Assembly (NCBI GenBank): GCA_905178155.1
Contig: CAJINV010000017.1
Coordinates: forward strand, 302,722-366,721
Length of the DNA stretch: 64,000 bases
Origin: Amoebophrya sp. A120
Taxonomy: Eukaryota > Sar > Dinophyceae > Syndiniales > Amoebophryaceae
Direction: 5' to 3'
Made by a program: the position numbers and the translations under genes. Each line of letters starts with the position of its first letter. Positions within the stretch are counted from its first letter, which is position 1. Positions 27,401 to 33,324 of this stretch are shown in pieces. A model generated the notes under the pieces. It had not been told where the DNA came from. It saw nothing but the letters and a program-made list of their open reading frames with translations, and ran no database searches.

Positions 27401-30400
27401 TTCAGAGTACATTTGCAATGCATATGCGGCCATGGCGTTGATCCTTTCGCCGATCGTGCTGGTCGCGATCTTTATCTTCCCGCTGACCACGGAAATCCCC
27501 GCGCAGTACGGAATCAGAATCGGGGACTTGATCTTTTACATGTTGTTCGGTATTCTGATGGCCCCGTTTCAGGTGATGATGGACATCATTCTGAACAACG
27601 CGGTGGAGATCCAGGCCGGGGTGAAGATCTTTGACTACATGATGTACGCGAAATACCGATGGAGGAACCGGTACTGACTTTATTTTTATTTGCGAGAATG
27701 AATTTGCTGGGCTCGCTAGCATCGATCTGCGGGTAGGAGGGGAGGGATCCAAAAATCGTGAGGTATCAAAGTGCGTCATACCGTGGGGAAAAGGCCTTCT
27801 TAATCGCCAAAATTACAATTTTCGTTTTGGACCCAAAACCGCGAGGGGGCAAAGTGCGTCAGAGCGTGCGGGGAAGCTGATGTTATTGTTGCGTTTTTTT
27901 GGGCTTGCTGGCACTCGGGAAGGCCGGGGTGGCCCAAAATCGTGAGGGGGCAAAGTGGCCGACAGCATCGGGGATAGGCTTTCCTAATCGCGAAATTTGC
28001 AATTTTTGTCCCGGGCCCAAAACCGCGGGGGGGCAAAGTGCGTCACAGCATGGGGAATAGCTCATCTTATTCCGAAAAATTGCTGGCGATGAGATTGGCA
28101 GGGGACCCAAAAATCGTAAGGTATCAAAGTGGGTCATACCGTGGGGGAAAGGCCTTCTTAATCGCCAAGTTTGCAATTTTGGTTTCGGGCCCAATACCGC
28201 GAGGGGGCAAAGTGCGTCACAGCGTGCGGGGAAGCTGATCTTATTGTCCCGTTTTTTTGGGCTCGGTGGGACTCGGGGAGCCCGGGGTGGCCCAAAATCG
28301 TGAGGGGGCAAAGTGGGCGATAGCATCGGGGATAGGCTCTCCTAATCGCGAAATTTGCAATTTTTGTCCCGGGCCCGAAACCGCGGGGGGGCAAAGTGCG
28401 TCACAGCATGGGGAATAGCTCATCTTATTCCGAAAAATTGCTGGCTTCGCCAGCAGCTGAGATTGGTAGGGGACCCAAAAATCGTAAGGTATCAAAGTGG
28501 GTCATACCGTGGGGGAAAGGCCTTCTTAATCGCCAAATTTGCAATTTTGGTTTCGGGCCCAATACCGCGAGGGGGCAAAGTGCGTCACAGCGTGCGGGGA
28601 AGCTGATCTTATTGTCCCGTTTTTTTGGGCTCGGTGGGACTCGGGGAGCCCGGGGTGGCCCAAAATCGTGAGGGGGCAAAGTGGGCGATAGCATCGGGGA
28701 TAGGCTCTCCTAATCGCGAAATTTGCAATTTTTGTCCCGGGCCCGAAACCGCGGGGGGGCAAAGTGCGTCACAGCATGGGGAATAGCTCATCTTATTCCG
28801 AAAAATTGCTGGCTTCGCCAGCAGCTGAGATTGGTAGGGGACCCAAAAATCGTAAGGTATCAAAGTGGGTCATACCGTGGGGGAAAGGCCTTCTTAATCG
28901 CCAAATTTGCAATTTTGGTTTCGGGCCCAATACCGCGAGGGGGCAAAGTGCGTCACAGCGTGCGGGGAAGCTGATCTTATTGTCCCGTTTTTTTGGGCTC
29001 GGTGGGACTCGGGGAGCCCGGGGTGGCCCAAAATCGTGAGGGGGCAAAGTGGGCGATAGCATCGGGGATAGGCTCTCCTAATCGCGAAATTTGCAATTTT
29101 TGTCCCGGGCCCGAAACCGCGGGGGGGCAAAGTGCGTCACAGCATGGGGAATAGCTCATCTTATTCCGAAAAATTGCTGGCTTCGCCAGCAGCTGAGATT
29201 GGTAGGGGACCCAAAAATCGTAAGGTATCAAAGTGGGTCATACCGTGGGGGAAAGGCCTTCTTAATCGCCAAATTTGCAATTTTGGTTTCGGGCCCAATA
29301 CCGCGAGGGGGCAAAGTGCGTCACAGCGTGCGGGGAAGCTGATGTTATTGTTGTGTTTTTTTGGGCTCGCTGGCGCTCGGGGGGCCCAAAATCGTGAGGG
29401 GGCAAAGTGGGCCATGGCATCGGGGATAGGTTTTCCTAATCGCGAAATTTGCAATTTTTGTCCCGGGCCCGAAACCGCGGGGGGGCAACGTGCGTCACAG
29501 CATGGGGAATAGCTCATCTTATTCCGAGATTTGTTGCATGTGGGATCGCTGATGTTATTCCGAGAATTTGCTCGGCTTGCCACAATCCCCAACCCCATGC
29601 CTGAAAAGTAAGGAAACCCAAAACCCCGTTGTATTTTGCCACGTTGTGCTGTGCCAAACCCCACCACAGGCTGGTCCGCTGGATGTTCGACGACCCGCGG
29701 TTCGATCGTACCGTGAACGAGACCGTGCAGTCGGTGAACCACCTGTGTTTCTCGCCGCAGTACTACTTCATCCAGTGCTACTTCACCTGGGGCATTGTGC
29801 TGATCATCCTGGCGATCACGGTCATGTGCCGCGCGCAGTTCAACCCGTTGGAGGACCCGGCGTTTGGGTACTTTATGCATTACAAATATGTCTGGGTTTG
29901 GAAGAATGCAAACTTGTGATGCGCCTTTCACAACACATACAGATCTCTCATGCATAGGCAGCAAGCGTTGCCCACTTTCTGTCACCAAAATGGGGTATTT
30001 GTCACGCGGATTCTGCATTGTGGAAGCAAAGCTTCTCGAAACCTGTGATGCTAGAGCTTCCATGCCAGACCTTCTGCGTCATGCAAAAACAGCATGACTC
30101 TTCCAGACCCAGACATATTTGCATTTGATATACTTCGTTTTGCAGCAGTTCTTCGCCAACAGGATGCTGGATAAGCTGGTCCGGTTATCGAAAGGAAAAA
30201 TCCCCCCTCCCCATATCAAAACGGAATTTCTGATGCTGGATTTGTGTACACAAATCAGGTTTGTATTGCAGAGAGGCACTGCGGCCAGATTCCCAGGCGC
30301 TAGGTAGGGGCGTATGGGTCTAGTTGTTCAGCATGGCAAGCGGGTCACTTTTAGGGCCAATAGCATGACATATCGCTTCCATAATGGGGCGGAAGCTTCT

Positions 30401-30699
30401 GCCCTTGTCTTCTTGCAAGACAAATGTGATTTGTGGCCCCAAGTCAGCAACGCAAATTTTCGGAAACGTACCGTCTCGATATGGGGAGGGGGGATTTTTC
30501 CTCTCAATACCGGTTCATTTCCTTTTTGATCTGGCAACCGCCGAAGGCCAGCGTCGCGGCGAAGAAGTTTTACCGGGAGGTGACGCGAAATTTGAAGGTA
30601 AAGCAGCAGGAATACCATTCCCACCAGTGGCGAAGCACGTTCTACAGGAAACACAAGCACTGGATCCTGCAGAACTTGGATTTGGTACAGCTAATTTAG
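144..30699 (+). CDS. Giant IPT/TIG and GCC2/GCC3 multi-pass membrane protein (whole gene, 5' partial)
   Basis: The gene continues from beyond the left edge; the first visible coding base is 144 and the stop is at 30697-30699. About 23 exons sum to roughly 23.6 kb (about 7,900 residues). Domain order: a long ectodomain with repeated IPT/TIG-like immunoglobulin folds (recurring pattern P-x-x-G...G-x-NF...C-x-FG...C-x-P), a ShKT-like cysteine motif near 13788-13915, cysteine-rich GCC2/GCC3 (ephrin-receptor-like) repeats at 17793-18065 and 19180-20480, then about nine hydrophobic segments between 25395 and 29830 and a basic C-terminal tail. Many N-x-S/T sites fit an extracellular location. The architecture suggests a very large surface protein or receptor; ligand and function are not evident. 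Twenty introner elements and two GT-AG introns interrupt it. All joins keep frame except one unresolved boundary near 26560-26766. Architecture is seen in the sequence; surface role is inferred. Confidence 0.8.
492..645. mobile_element. Introner element A2 (family A)
   Basis: 154 bp. TIRs are TATCCAGTGCAAAAGTATCG and the inverted CGATACTTTTGCAATGCATA. Exact 5-bp TSD GGAAG at 487-491 and 646-650. Joining 491 to 651 keeps frame (GAA G|AT TAC GAA). Confidence 0.9.
651..1842 (+). CDS. Giant membrane protein, exon 2 (IPT-like)
   Basis: Ectodomain segment. An IPT-like unit spans about 1090-1250, with FNGSNFT, a following FACRFEN and the closing AACDMP. A second unit follows near 1480-1680. Several N-glycosylation sequons are visible. 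Confidence 0.8.
1843..2094. mobile_element. Introner element B1 (family B)
   Basis: 252 bp. TIR core CTGGGTCTGGAAG at the left and CCAGACCCAG at the right, ends TATCAA and TTGATA. Exact TSD ACATC at 1838-1842 and 2095-2099. The join is in frame (aca tc|t gcc). Confidence 0.9.
2100..2195 (+). CDS. Giant membrane protein, exon 3 (short)
   Basis: A 96-nt exon squeezed between a family B and a family A element. No domain recognised; the frame is preserved on both sides. Confidence 0.7.
2196..2346. mobile_element. Introner element A3 (family A)
   Basis: 151 bp, TATGCATTGCAAAAG to CTTTTGCACAGCATA. Flanks ATAAC (2191-2195) and AGAAC (2347-2351) match 4 of 5, as expected of an older TSD. The join ata ac|a aag is in frame. 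Confidence 0.8.
2352..3540 (+). CDS. Giant membrane protein, exon 4
   Basis: About 396 residues of ectodomain with IPT-like fragments (for example YTCNFED near 2524). Ends at a codon boundary (gga gag) inside the TSD GAGAG. Confidence 0.8.
3541..3749. mobile_element. Introner element D1 (family D)
   Basis: 209 bp. TIRs carry AAAAAAGTGTTTCACTG and the inverted CAGTGAAACAGTTTTTT, with ends TATCG and CGATA. Exact TSD GAGAG at 3536-3540 and 3750-3754. It lies in the opposite orientation to D2. Confidence 0.9.
3755..6076 (+). CDS. Giant membrane protein, exon 5
   Basis: 774 residues. Contains a glycine-rich stretch (about 4606-4660) and a Ser/Thr-rich linker (about 5797-5840). An IPT/TIG unit begins IAEIEPKFGRLEGGTPLTI near 5910 and is interrupted by element A4 just after its CNFGN motif. 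Confidence 0.85.
6077..6226. mobile_element. Introner element A4 (family A)
   Basis: 150 bp, TATGCATTGCAAAAG to CTTTTGCATTGCATA. Exact TSD ACGCA at 6072-6076 and 6227-6231. The join aac gca|acg aga is in frame. Confidence 0.9.
6232..7400 (+). CDS. Giant membrane protein, exon 6
   Basis: About 390 residues of ectodomain completing the interrupted IPT unit. Ends ACG AG at a canonical 5' splice site (AG|GTAAGTG). Confidence 0.85.
7401..7728 (+). other. Canonical GT-AG spliceosomal intron
   Basis: 328 bp, GTAAGTG at the 5' end and CAAAACAG at the 3' end. It has no TIRs and no TSD, unlike the introner elements. The join acg ag|g tac gag is in frame. Confidence 0.85.
7729..9157 (+). CDS. Giant membrane protein, exon 7
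   Basis: About 476 residues. Another IPT/TIG unit opens near 9082 (VTSVYPASCGLGKDLQLTG) and is broken by element B2. Confidence 0.85.
9158..9418. mobile_element. Introner element B2 (family B)
   Basis: 261 bp. TIR core CTGGGTCTGGAAG / CTTCCAGACCCAG. Flanks GAGTC (9153-9157) and AAGTC (9419-9423), 4 of 5. The interior is closely similar to the element at 44095-44357, so both belong to one subfamily. Confidence 0.85.
9424..9478 (+). CDS. Giant membrane protein, exon 8 (micro-exon)
   Basis: A 55-nt exon carrying the HCTFSDIG end of the IPT unit, isolated between a family B and a family C element. Confidence 0.75.
9479..9804. mobile_element. Introner element C1 (family C)
   Basis: 326 bp. TIRs AAAAATCCCCCCTCCCC and the inverted GGGGAGGGGGGATC, ends TATCAAAATG and CTCAATA. 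Exact TSD AGGAG at 9474-9478 and 9805-9809. Confidence 0.9.
9810..11276 (+). CDS. Giant membrane protein, exon 9 (IPT repeats)
   Basis: About 489 residues with at least two IPT-like units, one visible as RQIYPDSLGAYLQNTITIYG near 10831. Ends inside the TSD GCAGG. Confidence 0.85.
11277..11486. mobile_element. Introner element D2 (family D, inverted relative to D1)
   Basis: 210 bp. Ends TATCGCAAG and GGGATA, TIR GAAAAAACTGCTTCACTG. Exact TSD GCAGG at 11272-11276 and 11487-11491. Interior 11341-11381 matches the reverse complement of 3645-3685 at 38 of 41 bases. One of two exact-TSD elements that could use GT-AG. Confidence 0.9.
11492..12774 (+). CDS. Giant membrane protein, exon 10 (IPT/TIG array)
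   Basis: About 428 residues with four to five IPT/TIG units in tandem, recognisable by LVVEGHNFHY, VTLHGRNFIDTV, VLKIRGKNLVAGMYCFF and TEVSIKGQNLLPDD and by the paired C-x-FG and C-x-x-P motifs. Interrupted after CIFWFGR by element A5. Confidence 0.85.
12775..12952. mobile_element. Introner element A5 (family A, decayed)
   Basis: 178 bp, TACGCATTGCAAAAGC to GTACTTTTGCAAAAATCCATA. Flanks GCCGC (12770-12774) and TCCTA (12953-12957) match only 2 of 5. Applying the same 5-bp rule still keeps the IPT frame (cgc|cca gtg gag). Confidence 0.7.
12958..15941 (+). CDS. Giant membrane protein, exon 11 (IPT units and ShKT-like motif)
   Basis: About 995 residues. IPT units near 13200, 14240, 14700 and 15820, a Thr-rich linker near 13636-13670, and a compact six-cysteine region at 13788-13915 ending CCQKTCGMC that resembles a ShKT domain. 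The last IPT unit is cut by element B3 after CRFGNVEVP. Confidence 0.85.
15942..16194. mobile_element. Introner element B3 (family B)
   Basis: 253 bp, TATCAAATGCAAAAATGTC to GACATTTTTGCATTTGATA. Exact TSD GTCCC at 15937-15941 and 16195-16199. The join is in frame (gtc cc|g gcg). Confidence 0.9.
16200..18658 (+). CDS. Giant membrane protein, exon 12 (last IPT units, first GCC-type repeats)
   Basis: About 820 residues. Three IPT/TIG units (near 16380, 16690 and 17030) are followed at 17793-18065 by a cysteine-rich GCC2/GCC3-like stretch (CPRGHYCEG, CASGTFQNFTGRGDCKIC), then a charged helical linker. Confidence 0.85.
18659..18822. mobile_element. Introner element A6 (family A-like, decayed)
   Basis: About 164 bp starting TACGCATTGCAAAAC. 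The right TIR is degraded (CGACATTTTCGCCGAGGATA). Flanks are GATGA at 18654-18658 and ATTGA at 18823-18827; GATGA also occurs exactly at 18826-18830. Both choices keep frame. Confidence 0.65.
18828..23936 (+). CDS. Giant membrane protein, exon 13 (GCC2/GCC3 cysteine-rich repeats)
   Basis: A 5.1-kb exon, about 1,703 residues. From 19180 to 20480 it holds a dense run of cysteine-rich units of the GCC2/GCC3 or ephrin-receptor-like type (repeated CPxGxYC, CxPCPxGT and CPPG). A charged linker with acidic and alanine-rich stretches follows (about 21130-22020). A CxxC pair cluster lies near 22650-22745 (CRFCDP, CPVCDYHY). The rest to 23936 is unrecognised ectodomain. It is the longest uninterrupted exon of the gene. 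Confidence 0.85.
23937..24215. mobile_element. Introner element E1 (family E)
   Basis: 279 bp. TIRs GAGTAAAAACGTACCCAC and GTGGGTACGTTTTTACTC, ends TATCC and GGATA. Exact TSD CTGCG at 23932-23936 and 24216-24220. Same length and orientation as E2 at 41559-41837, with largely identical interior, suggesting recent copying. Confidence 0.92.
24221..24268 (+). CDS. Giant membrane protein, exon 14 (micro-exon)
   Basis: A 48-nt acidic exon (DVEEPDEEACPNAAEG) between a family E and a family B element. Confidence 0.7.
24269..24529. mobile_element. Introner element B4 (family B)
   Basis: 261 bp, TATGCATTGCAAATATGTC to GACATATTTGCACTGCATA. Flanks GGGGC (24264-24268) and GGGGG (24530-24534), 4 of 5. 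Joining 24268 to 24535 keeps frame. Confidence 0.8.
24535..25007 (+). CDS. Giant membrane protein, exon 15
   Basis: About 157 acidic residues just before the membrane part of the protein. Ends acg ttt inside the TSD CGTTT. No domain recognised. Confidence 0.8.
25008..25332. mobile_element. Introner element C2 (family C)
   Basis: 325 bp. TIRs AAAAATCCCCCCTCCCC and GGGGAGGGGGGATTTTTC. Exact TSD CGTTT at 25003-25007 and 25333-25337. Same orientation as C1 and C3. Confidence 0.9.
25338..26004 (+). CDS. Giant membrane protein, exon 16 (four hydrophobic segments)
   Basis: About 222 residues with four predicted transmembrane segments, at about 25395-25466, 25518-25605, 25695-25765 and 25889-25965. 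This is the first membrane-spanning part of the protein. Confidence 0.85.
26005..26159. mobile_element. Introner element A7 (family A)
   Basis: 155 bp, TATGCATTGCAAAAGC to ATACTTTTGCACACTGGATA. Flanks CGTGT (26000-26004) and GCCGT (26160-26164) match 2 of 5. The join gtg t|tc atg keeps the open frame. Confidence 0.75.
26165..26571 (+). CDS. Giant membrane protein, exon 17 (two hydrophobic segments, acidic end)
   Basis: Hydrophobic segments at about 26212-26290 and 26317-26402, then a glutamate-rich run. The frame closes at a tga at 26569-26571. No GT of the right phase precedes it. The best continuation I found is a GA-AG intron from about 26561 (agg a|ga) to an AG between 26766 and 26772. 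The true 3' end of this exon is therefore uncertain. Confidence 0.65.
26572..26766 (+). other. Unresolved intron between exons 17 and 18
   Basis: Non-coding in the gene's frame. It has pyrimidine-rich CTTCTACTTTACACAG and repeated CAG at its 3' end. No TIR pair or TSD was found, so this looks like a spliceosomal intron with a non-canonical donor rather than an introner element. Confidence 0.45.
26767..26839 (+). CDS. Giant membrane protein, exon 18
   Basis: Short exon reading ALGVQDENYAFPFHTPDEEE, followed by more glutamates up to the TSD GAGGA. The start is approximate (AG at 26766, 26769 or 26772 give the same phase). It continues the acidic cytosolic linker of exon 17. Confidence 0.6.
26840..27081. 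mobile_element. Introner element F1 (family F)
   Basis: 242 bp. Left end TATGGGATTCTCAAATG; right end, read inverted, TATGGACTTTTCAAGCG; then GCTGTTACATGA on both arms. Exact TSD GAGGA at 26835-26839 and 27082-27086. The join ga|g gag gcg is in frame. Confidence 0.8.
27087..27139 (+). CDS. Giant membrane protein, exon 19 (micro-exon)
   Basis: A 53-nt exon encoding EEAVVEEAMEEHIGGGG between a family F and a family B element, in frame with both neighbours. Confidence 0.7.
27140..27424. mobile_element. Introner element B5 (family B, divergent)
   Basis: 285 bp, TACGCATCGCAAATGTGTC to GTACATTTGCAATGCATA. The right CCAGACCCAG core has decayed to CCAGAAGTAG. Flanks CGCGG (27135-27139) and TGCGG (27425-27429), 4 of 5. 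Confidence 0.75.
27430..27670 (+). CDS. Giant membrane protein, exon 20 (two hydrophobic segments)
   Basis: Two membrane segments, at about 27432-27495 and 27520-27600. Ends AAC CG at a GT donor (CG|GTACTG). The tga seven bases later belongs to the intron. Confidence 0.8.
27671..29669 (+). other. Canonical GT-AG intron filled with tandem repeats
   Basis: 1,999 bp, GTACTGAC at the donor and CCCCACCACAG at the acceptor. The join aac cg|g ctg gtc is in frame. Most of it is the satellite described separately. Confidence 0.8.
27746..29527. repeat. Higher-order tandem repeat (five 358-368-bp units, each of four ~90-bp subunits)
   Basis: The core GGGGGCAAAGTGCGTCA or a variant recurs 20 times at roughly 83-101-bp spacing. 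Subunits come in four kinds that alternate in fixed order and make a unit of 358 or 368 bp repeated five times. The three middle junctions are spaced exactly 368 bp. The 10-bp difference is an insertion giving the small palindrome GCTGGCTTCGCCAGC. Confidence 0.92.
29670..29873 (+). CDS. Giant membrane protein, exon 21 (hydrophobic segment)
   Basis: 68 residues with a strong membrane segment at about 29761-29830 (CYFTWGIVLIILAITVMC). Ends inside the TSD TACTT. Confidence 0.8.
29874..30130. mobile_element. Introner element B6 (family B)
   Basis: 257 bp. TIR cores CTGGGTTTGGAAG and CTTCCAGACCCAG. Exact TSD TACTT at 29869-29873 and 30131-30135. Confidence 0.9.
30136..30185 (+). CDS. Giant membrane protein, exon 22 (micro-exon)
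   Basis: A 50-nt exon (FVLQQFFANRMLDKLVR) between a family B and a family C element. Confidence 0.75.
30186..30509. mobile_element. Introner element C3 (family C)
   Basis: 324 bp. TIRs AAAAATCCCCCCTCCCC and GGGGAGGGGGGATTTTTC. Exact TSD CCGGT at 30181-30185 and 30510-30514. Confidence 0.9.
30515..30699 (+). CDS. Giant membrane protein, last exon (basic cytosolic tail)
   Basis: 61 codons and a stop at 30697-30699. The tail is rich in Lys, Arg and His (KKFYREVTRN, FYRKHKHW), fitting a cytosolic C-terminus. Confidence 0.8.
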
Positions 30700-31912
30700 G
30701 TTCTATTCAGACTTGTGATAGCAACAGCACTCACTGTCACATTGATTTCTTTTCAACCCATTCGCGAGGGTGGTGTGGTGGTGTTTTCATGCAGTGTATG
30801 GGTGGAGAAGGAGAACGAGGAGGAACACCACCACCAGCCCGGAGCGTTAAAGGCAGGTGGAAGATGTTGACCGGTAGTGCGACAGATTTTCCGTGAATGC
30901 GAGGGTGTTATGTACTTGTAGAAGAAAAAAACTTCACAAAACGTCTTTCTTTGCTTTGAAAATTGCAACTATGCGTGGATGTAGTAGAAGAAATCAAAAT
31001 CACGGGAATCAGGTGCGGTTTGAGGATGATCTCAACATGCAAAAACCGCTTCTGGCCGTAAACTCTGATTTTGCATCTAAAAACCAGCTGTATCAGCTGC
31101 GGATTCGGAAGGAAAATGGATACAGTTTCAGGCTCATGTCACCGAGCGGCGGATCCGGCAGCACGTCAGATTCCCTGAAGCCTCCACAATGCTTTGAAGT
31201 TGATGAGACGTCAATGTTTTGTCCTTAATAAAAATAAAATTTTAAAACTTCGCGGATTTGCTTCCGCGATAAAAATAAAATTTTGAAATTTCGCGGATTG
31301 GACTCACTACATTTCATGTTTCTCAACTATGAAATAAGCAAACGTCAAGGCGTGGGTGATGGTTCTGGTGACTCGTTCAGCGCTTTTATTGATTTTCGTA
31401 TCAATAAAAATAAAATTTTCAAATTTCGCGGATTGTTCTCCACGAAAATTGTTGAACTTCAAGCATAAACCACACCCAGATGCGTGCTGGAAGCGTATTG
31501 GCGAGTATTGATGAGCTCAAGTGAGCGCTTTGAAGCTGCTGGAGCTTGTTCGACTGGGGATAAAAGCTAAATTTTTAAATTTCGCGGATTTTCGACATGA
31601 ATAAAAATAAAATTTTGAAATTTCGCGGATTGGAACTCCCTATCCGACTTCTCGTCGCTGCGCGCCTACAAGCTCATTACCCTCGGTCGTCCTCATCGCC
31701 TCCTTCGATGCGGTGAAGAAGAGTGCTCACTTCGGACCAATTCCGAGCACACGCTCGGTTTTAGCTCGGAAATCGCACTTGCACGCCGGCGAAGCGATAT
31801 AGCGCAGTTTGTATGTGGGTTCTGTATACTAGGGTGGAGCTACTAGTACAACGTCACTGTTGTGCAAAAATCCACTTTGTTCATTCAGATTCGGAAAAAT
31901 TTAATATCATAG
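30700..31912. other. Intergenic region with AT-rich short repeats
   Basis: No supported gene. A 111-codon open frame at 30893-31228 has no recognisable features and is not called. Five copies of a short ATTTCGCGGATT repeat lie at 31227-31631. TAG at 31910-31912 could be a 3' splice acceptor for an upstream exon of the next gene. Confidence 0.5.
31227..31631. repeat. Five copies of a ~32-bp AT-rich repeat
   Basis: Copies at 31227-31258, 31268-31299, 31403-31434, 31559-31590 and 31600-31631. Each has the form ATAAAAATAAAATTTT followed by AAATTTCGCGGATT, with few changes. Copies 1-2 and 4-5 are each spaced 41 bp apart. Confidence 0.85.
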
Positions 31913-31930
31913 GTCTTCACTCCGCGTTCC

Positions 31931-33324
31931 ATGCGCCGGTACCGCAACGTTCTGGATGACGCGTACCAGAAAGTTCTCAACCTTTCCGATGAGAAACAGT
32001 ACTCAGTGATTCGGCAGAAAGAAGAGAGAATAGAGACCGAAAACGTCGCCTCGCAGGACATGGTGCGCGATGAGGATCTGTCGGCGCTGATCAAGATGGG
32101 CCAGAAGAACCTACCCATTCTGGATATCGACCGACAGATGGCCGAGGAGGCTCTGGCACAGGAAAGGAAAGAGCAGTGGGCGTTGTACCCGATACCCGGG
32201 TTCAAGGAAGAGCGAATGGAAGAGGAAAAGGTAGAAGATTTGCATAGTAGTTTTTTTTTCCTCTTATTTTGCATATATTTATGAAAAACACAAAGTGACA
32301 CTTGTAATTTTCTTTCTTGACGACCTTGTTGGTTTCCAATCTATCAGGCAAAAATTACGCGAAAAAAATCCACCTCCATCAGATCATGCCTCTCGCCGGT
32401 CTGTCTCTCGTGTCCTGGCTCCGGACCGCGCGCAGACACGTGGAGATGCTTCGATTGGCCGAAAAGTGGCGCACGGAAACAGAGCTGCTGGACTACTGCG
32501 AGACGTGCGGTGTCCGTGGGGACGATCCACGGGCGAATCAAGAGAACGATTCCCCCTGGGCGCCACTTGGGCCGAAGCTGAGGATGTACGATTTCCACGA
32601 CTTACCCGCGTTAGTTGCGAGGTTCGAGGAAAGGTATTGCGGTCAGTCGAGCGAGGATTTGATCGACCAGGCGGACATCCAAGCGCTCGGACTGCCCGGT
32701 GGAGATTTGCCAAAGGAAATCTTGGCCATGACGCTAGAGTCGAATTCGGTAATCGATCCGTATGCCGCCAGTCTCAATCCCAACGCCGCGCAGATGGAGG
32801 AGGAGAAGGGAGTAGAAGGGAAGTTGGCCGATATCTTCAAGAAAAAGGAAAACGAGATGGACGCCGAGACGAAGGAACAGCACCGGCAGTACGTCGAGGA
32901 GATGCAGAGACAGGCAAACGAGGTCTTGCAGAAAAAACTCGATCAGGGTGGCAACACGGTGGACGGCGCCATGTACAACGGGGCGACATTCAACCCGCTG
33001 CTGTGGAAGCAGTATCTCACTAGGCAGCATCTGTTCGCGACGTTGTGCTGGCGGTGCGGACATGTTCTCGGTTTGGTAAGAACCCCCACGGCGTCTGTCG
33101 CATCGGAAGACGCGGATGAGCCCGAGGATCCGGAGATGAGCCGGCAGCTGATGAGCTCCGACAGCGACGAGGACGAAAACGTCGACGAAGTCGCGGAGGT
33201 CTTCCCGGAATGGCTGGAAGTGCACATTGCGGCGAAGACACGCGAGCAGATGTTGCTGTGGAGTCGGTTGGCCAAACAGAACCTGCGGGAAAGGAAGAGG
33301 TTGGCATTGATGGACAAGACGTGA
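31931..33324 (+). CDS. Unrecognised protein with two CxxC pairs, two exons
   Basis: Exon 1 runs from ATG 31931 to 32230 and exon 2 from about 32348 to the stop at 33322-33324. Exon 1 is a charged, probably helical segment. Exon 2 has CETC (32497-32508) and CWRC (33047-33058), which could form a split zinc site, coiled-coil-like stretches rich in Glu, Gln and Lys (about 32790-32940), and a Ser/Asp-rich acidic run near 33150-33190. A GT-AG pair (AAG|GTAGAAG, CTATCAG|GC) bounds the gap, but this join leaves the two frames out of register by one base, so the exact junction is unresolved. Open frame also extends upstream of the ATG to a possible acceptor at 31912, so the start may lie further 5'. 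I do not recognise the family. Confidence 0.65.
32231..32347 (+). other. Probable GT-AG intron (exact ends uncertain)
   Basis: About 117 bp with GTAGAAG at the 5' end, a T-run, and CCAATCTATCAG at the 3' end. No TIR or TSD. Phase does not match the flanking frames if these exact ends are used. Confidence 0.5.

Noticed and set aside
27746-29527. Possible CRISPR array
   Set aside because: The repeats are contiguous and hierarchical with no unique spacers, and they lie in a spliceosomal intron of a eukaryotic gene.
30893-31228. 111-codon plus-strand open frame between the first two genes
   Set aside because: No domain, no clear splice sites linking it to a neighbour, and it runs into the AT-rich repeats at its end.
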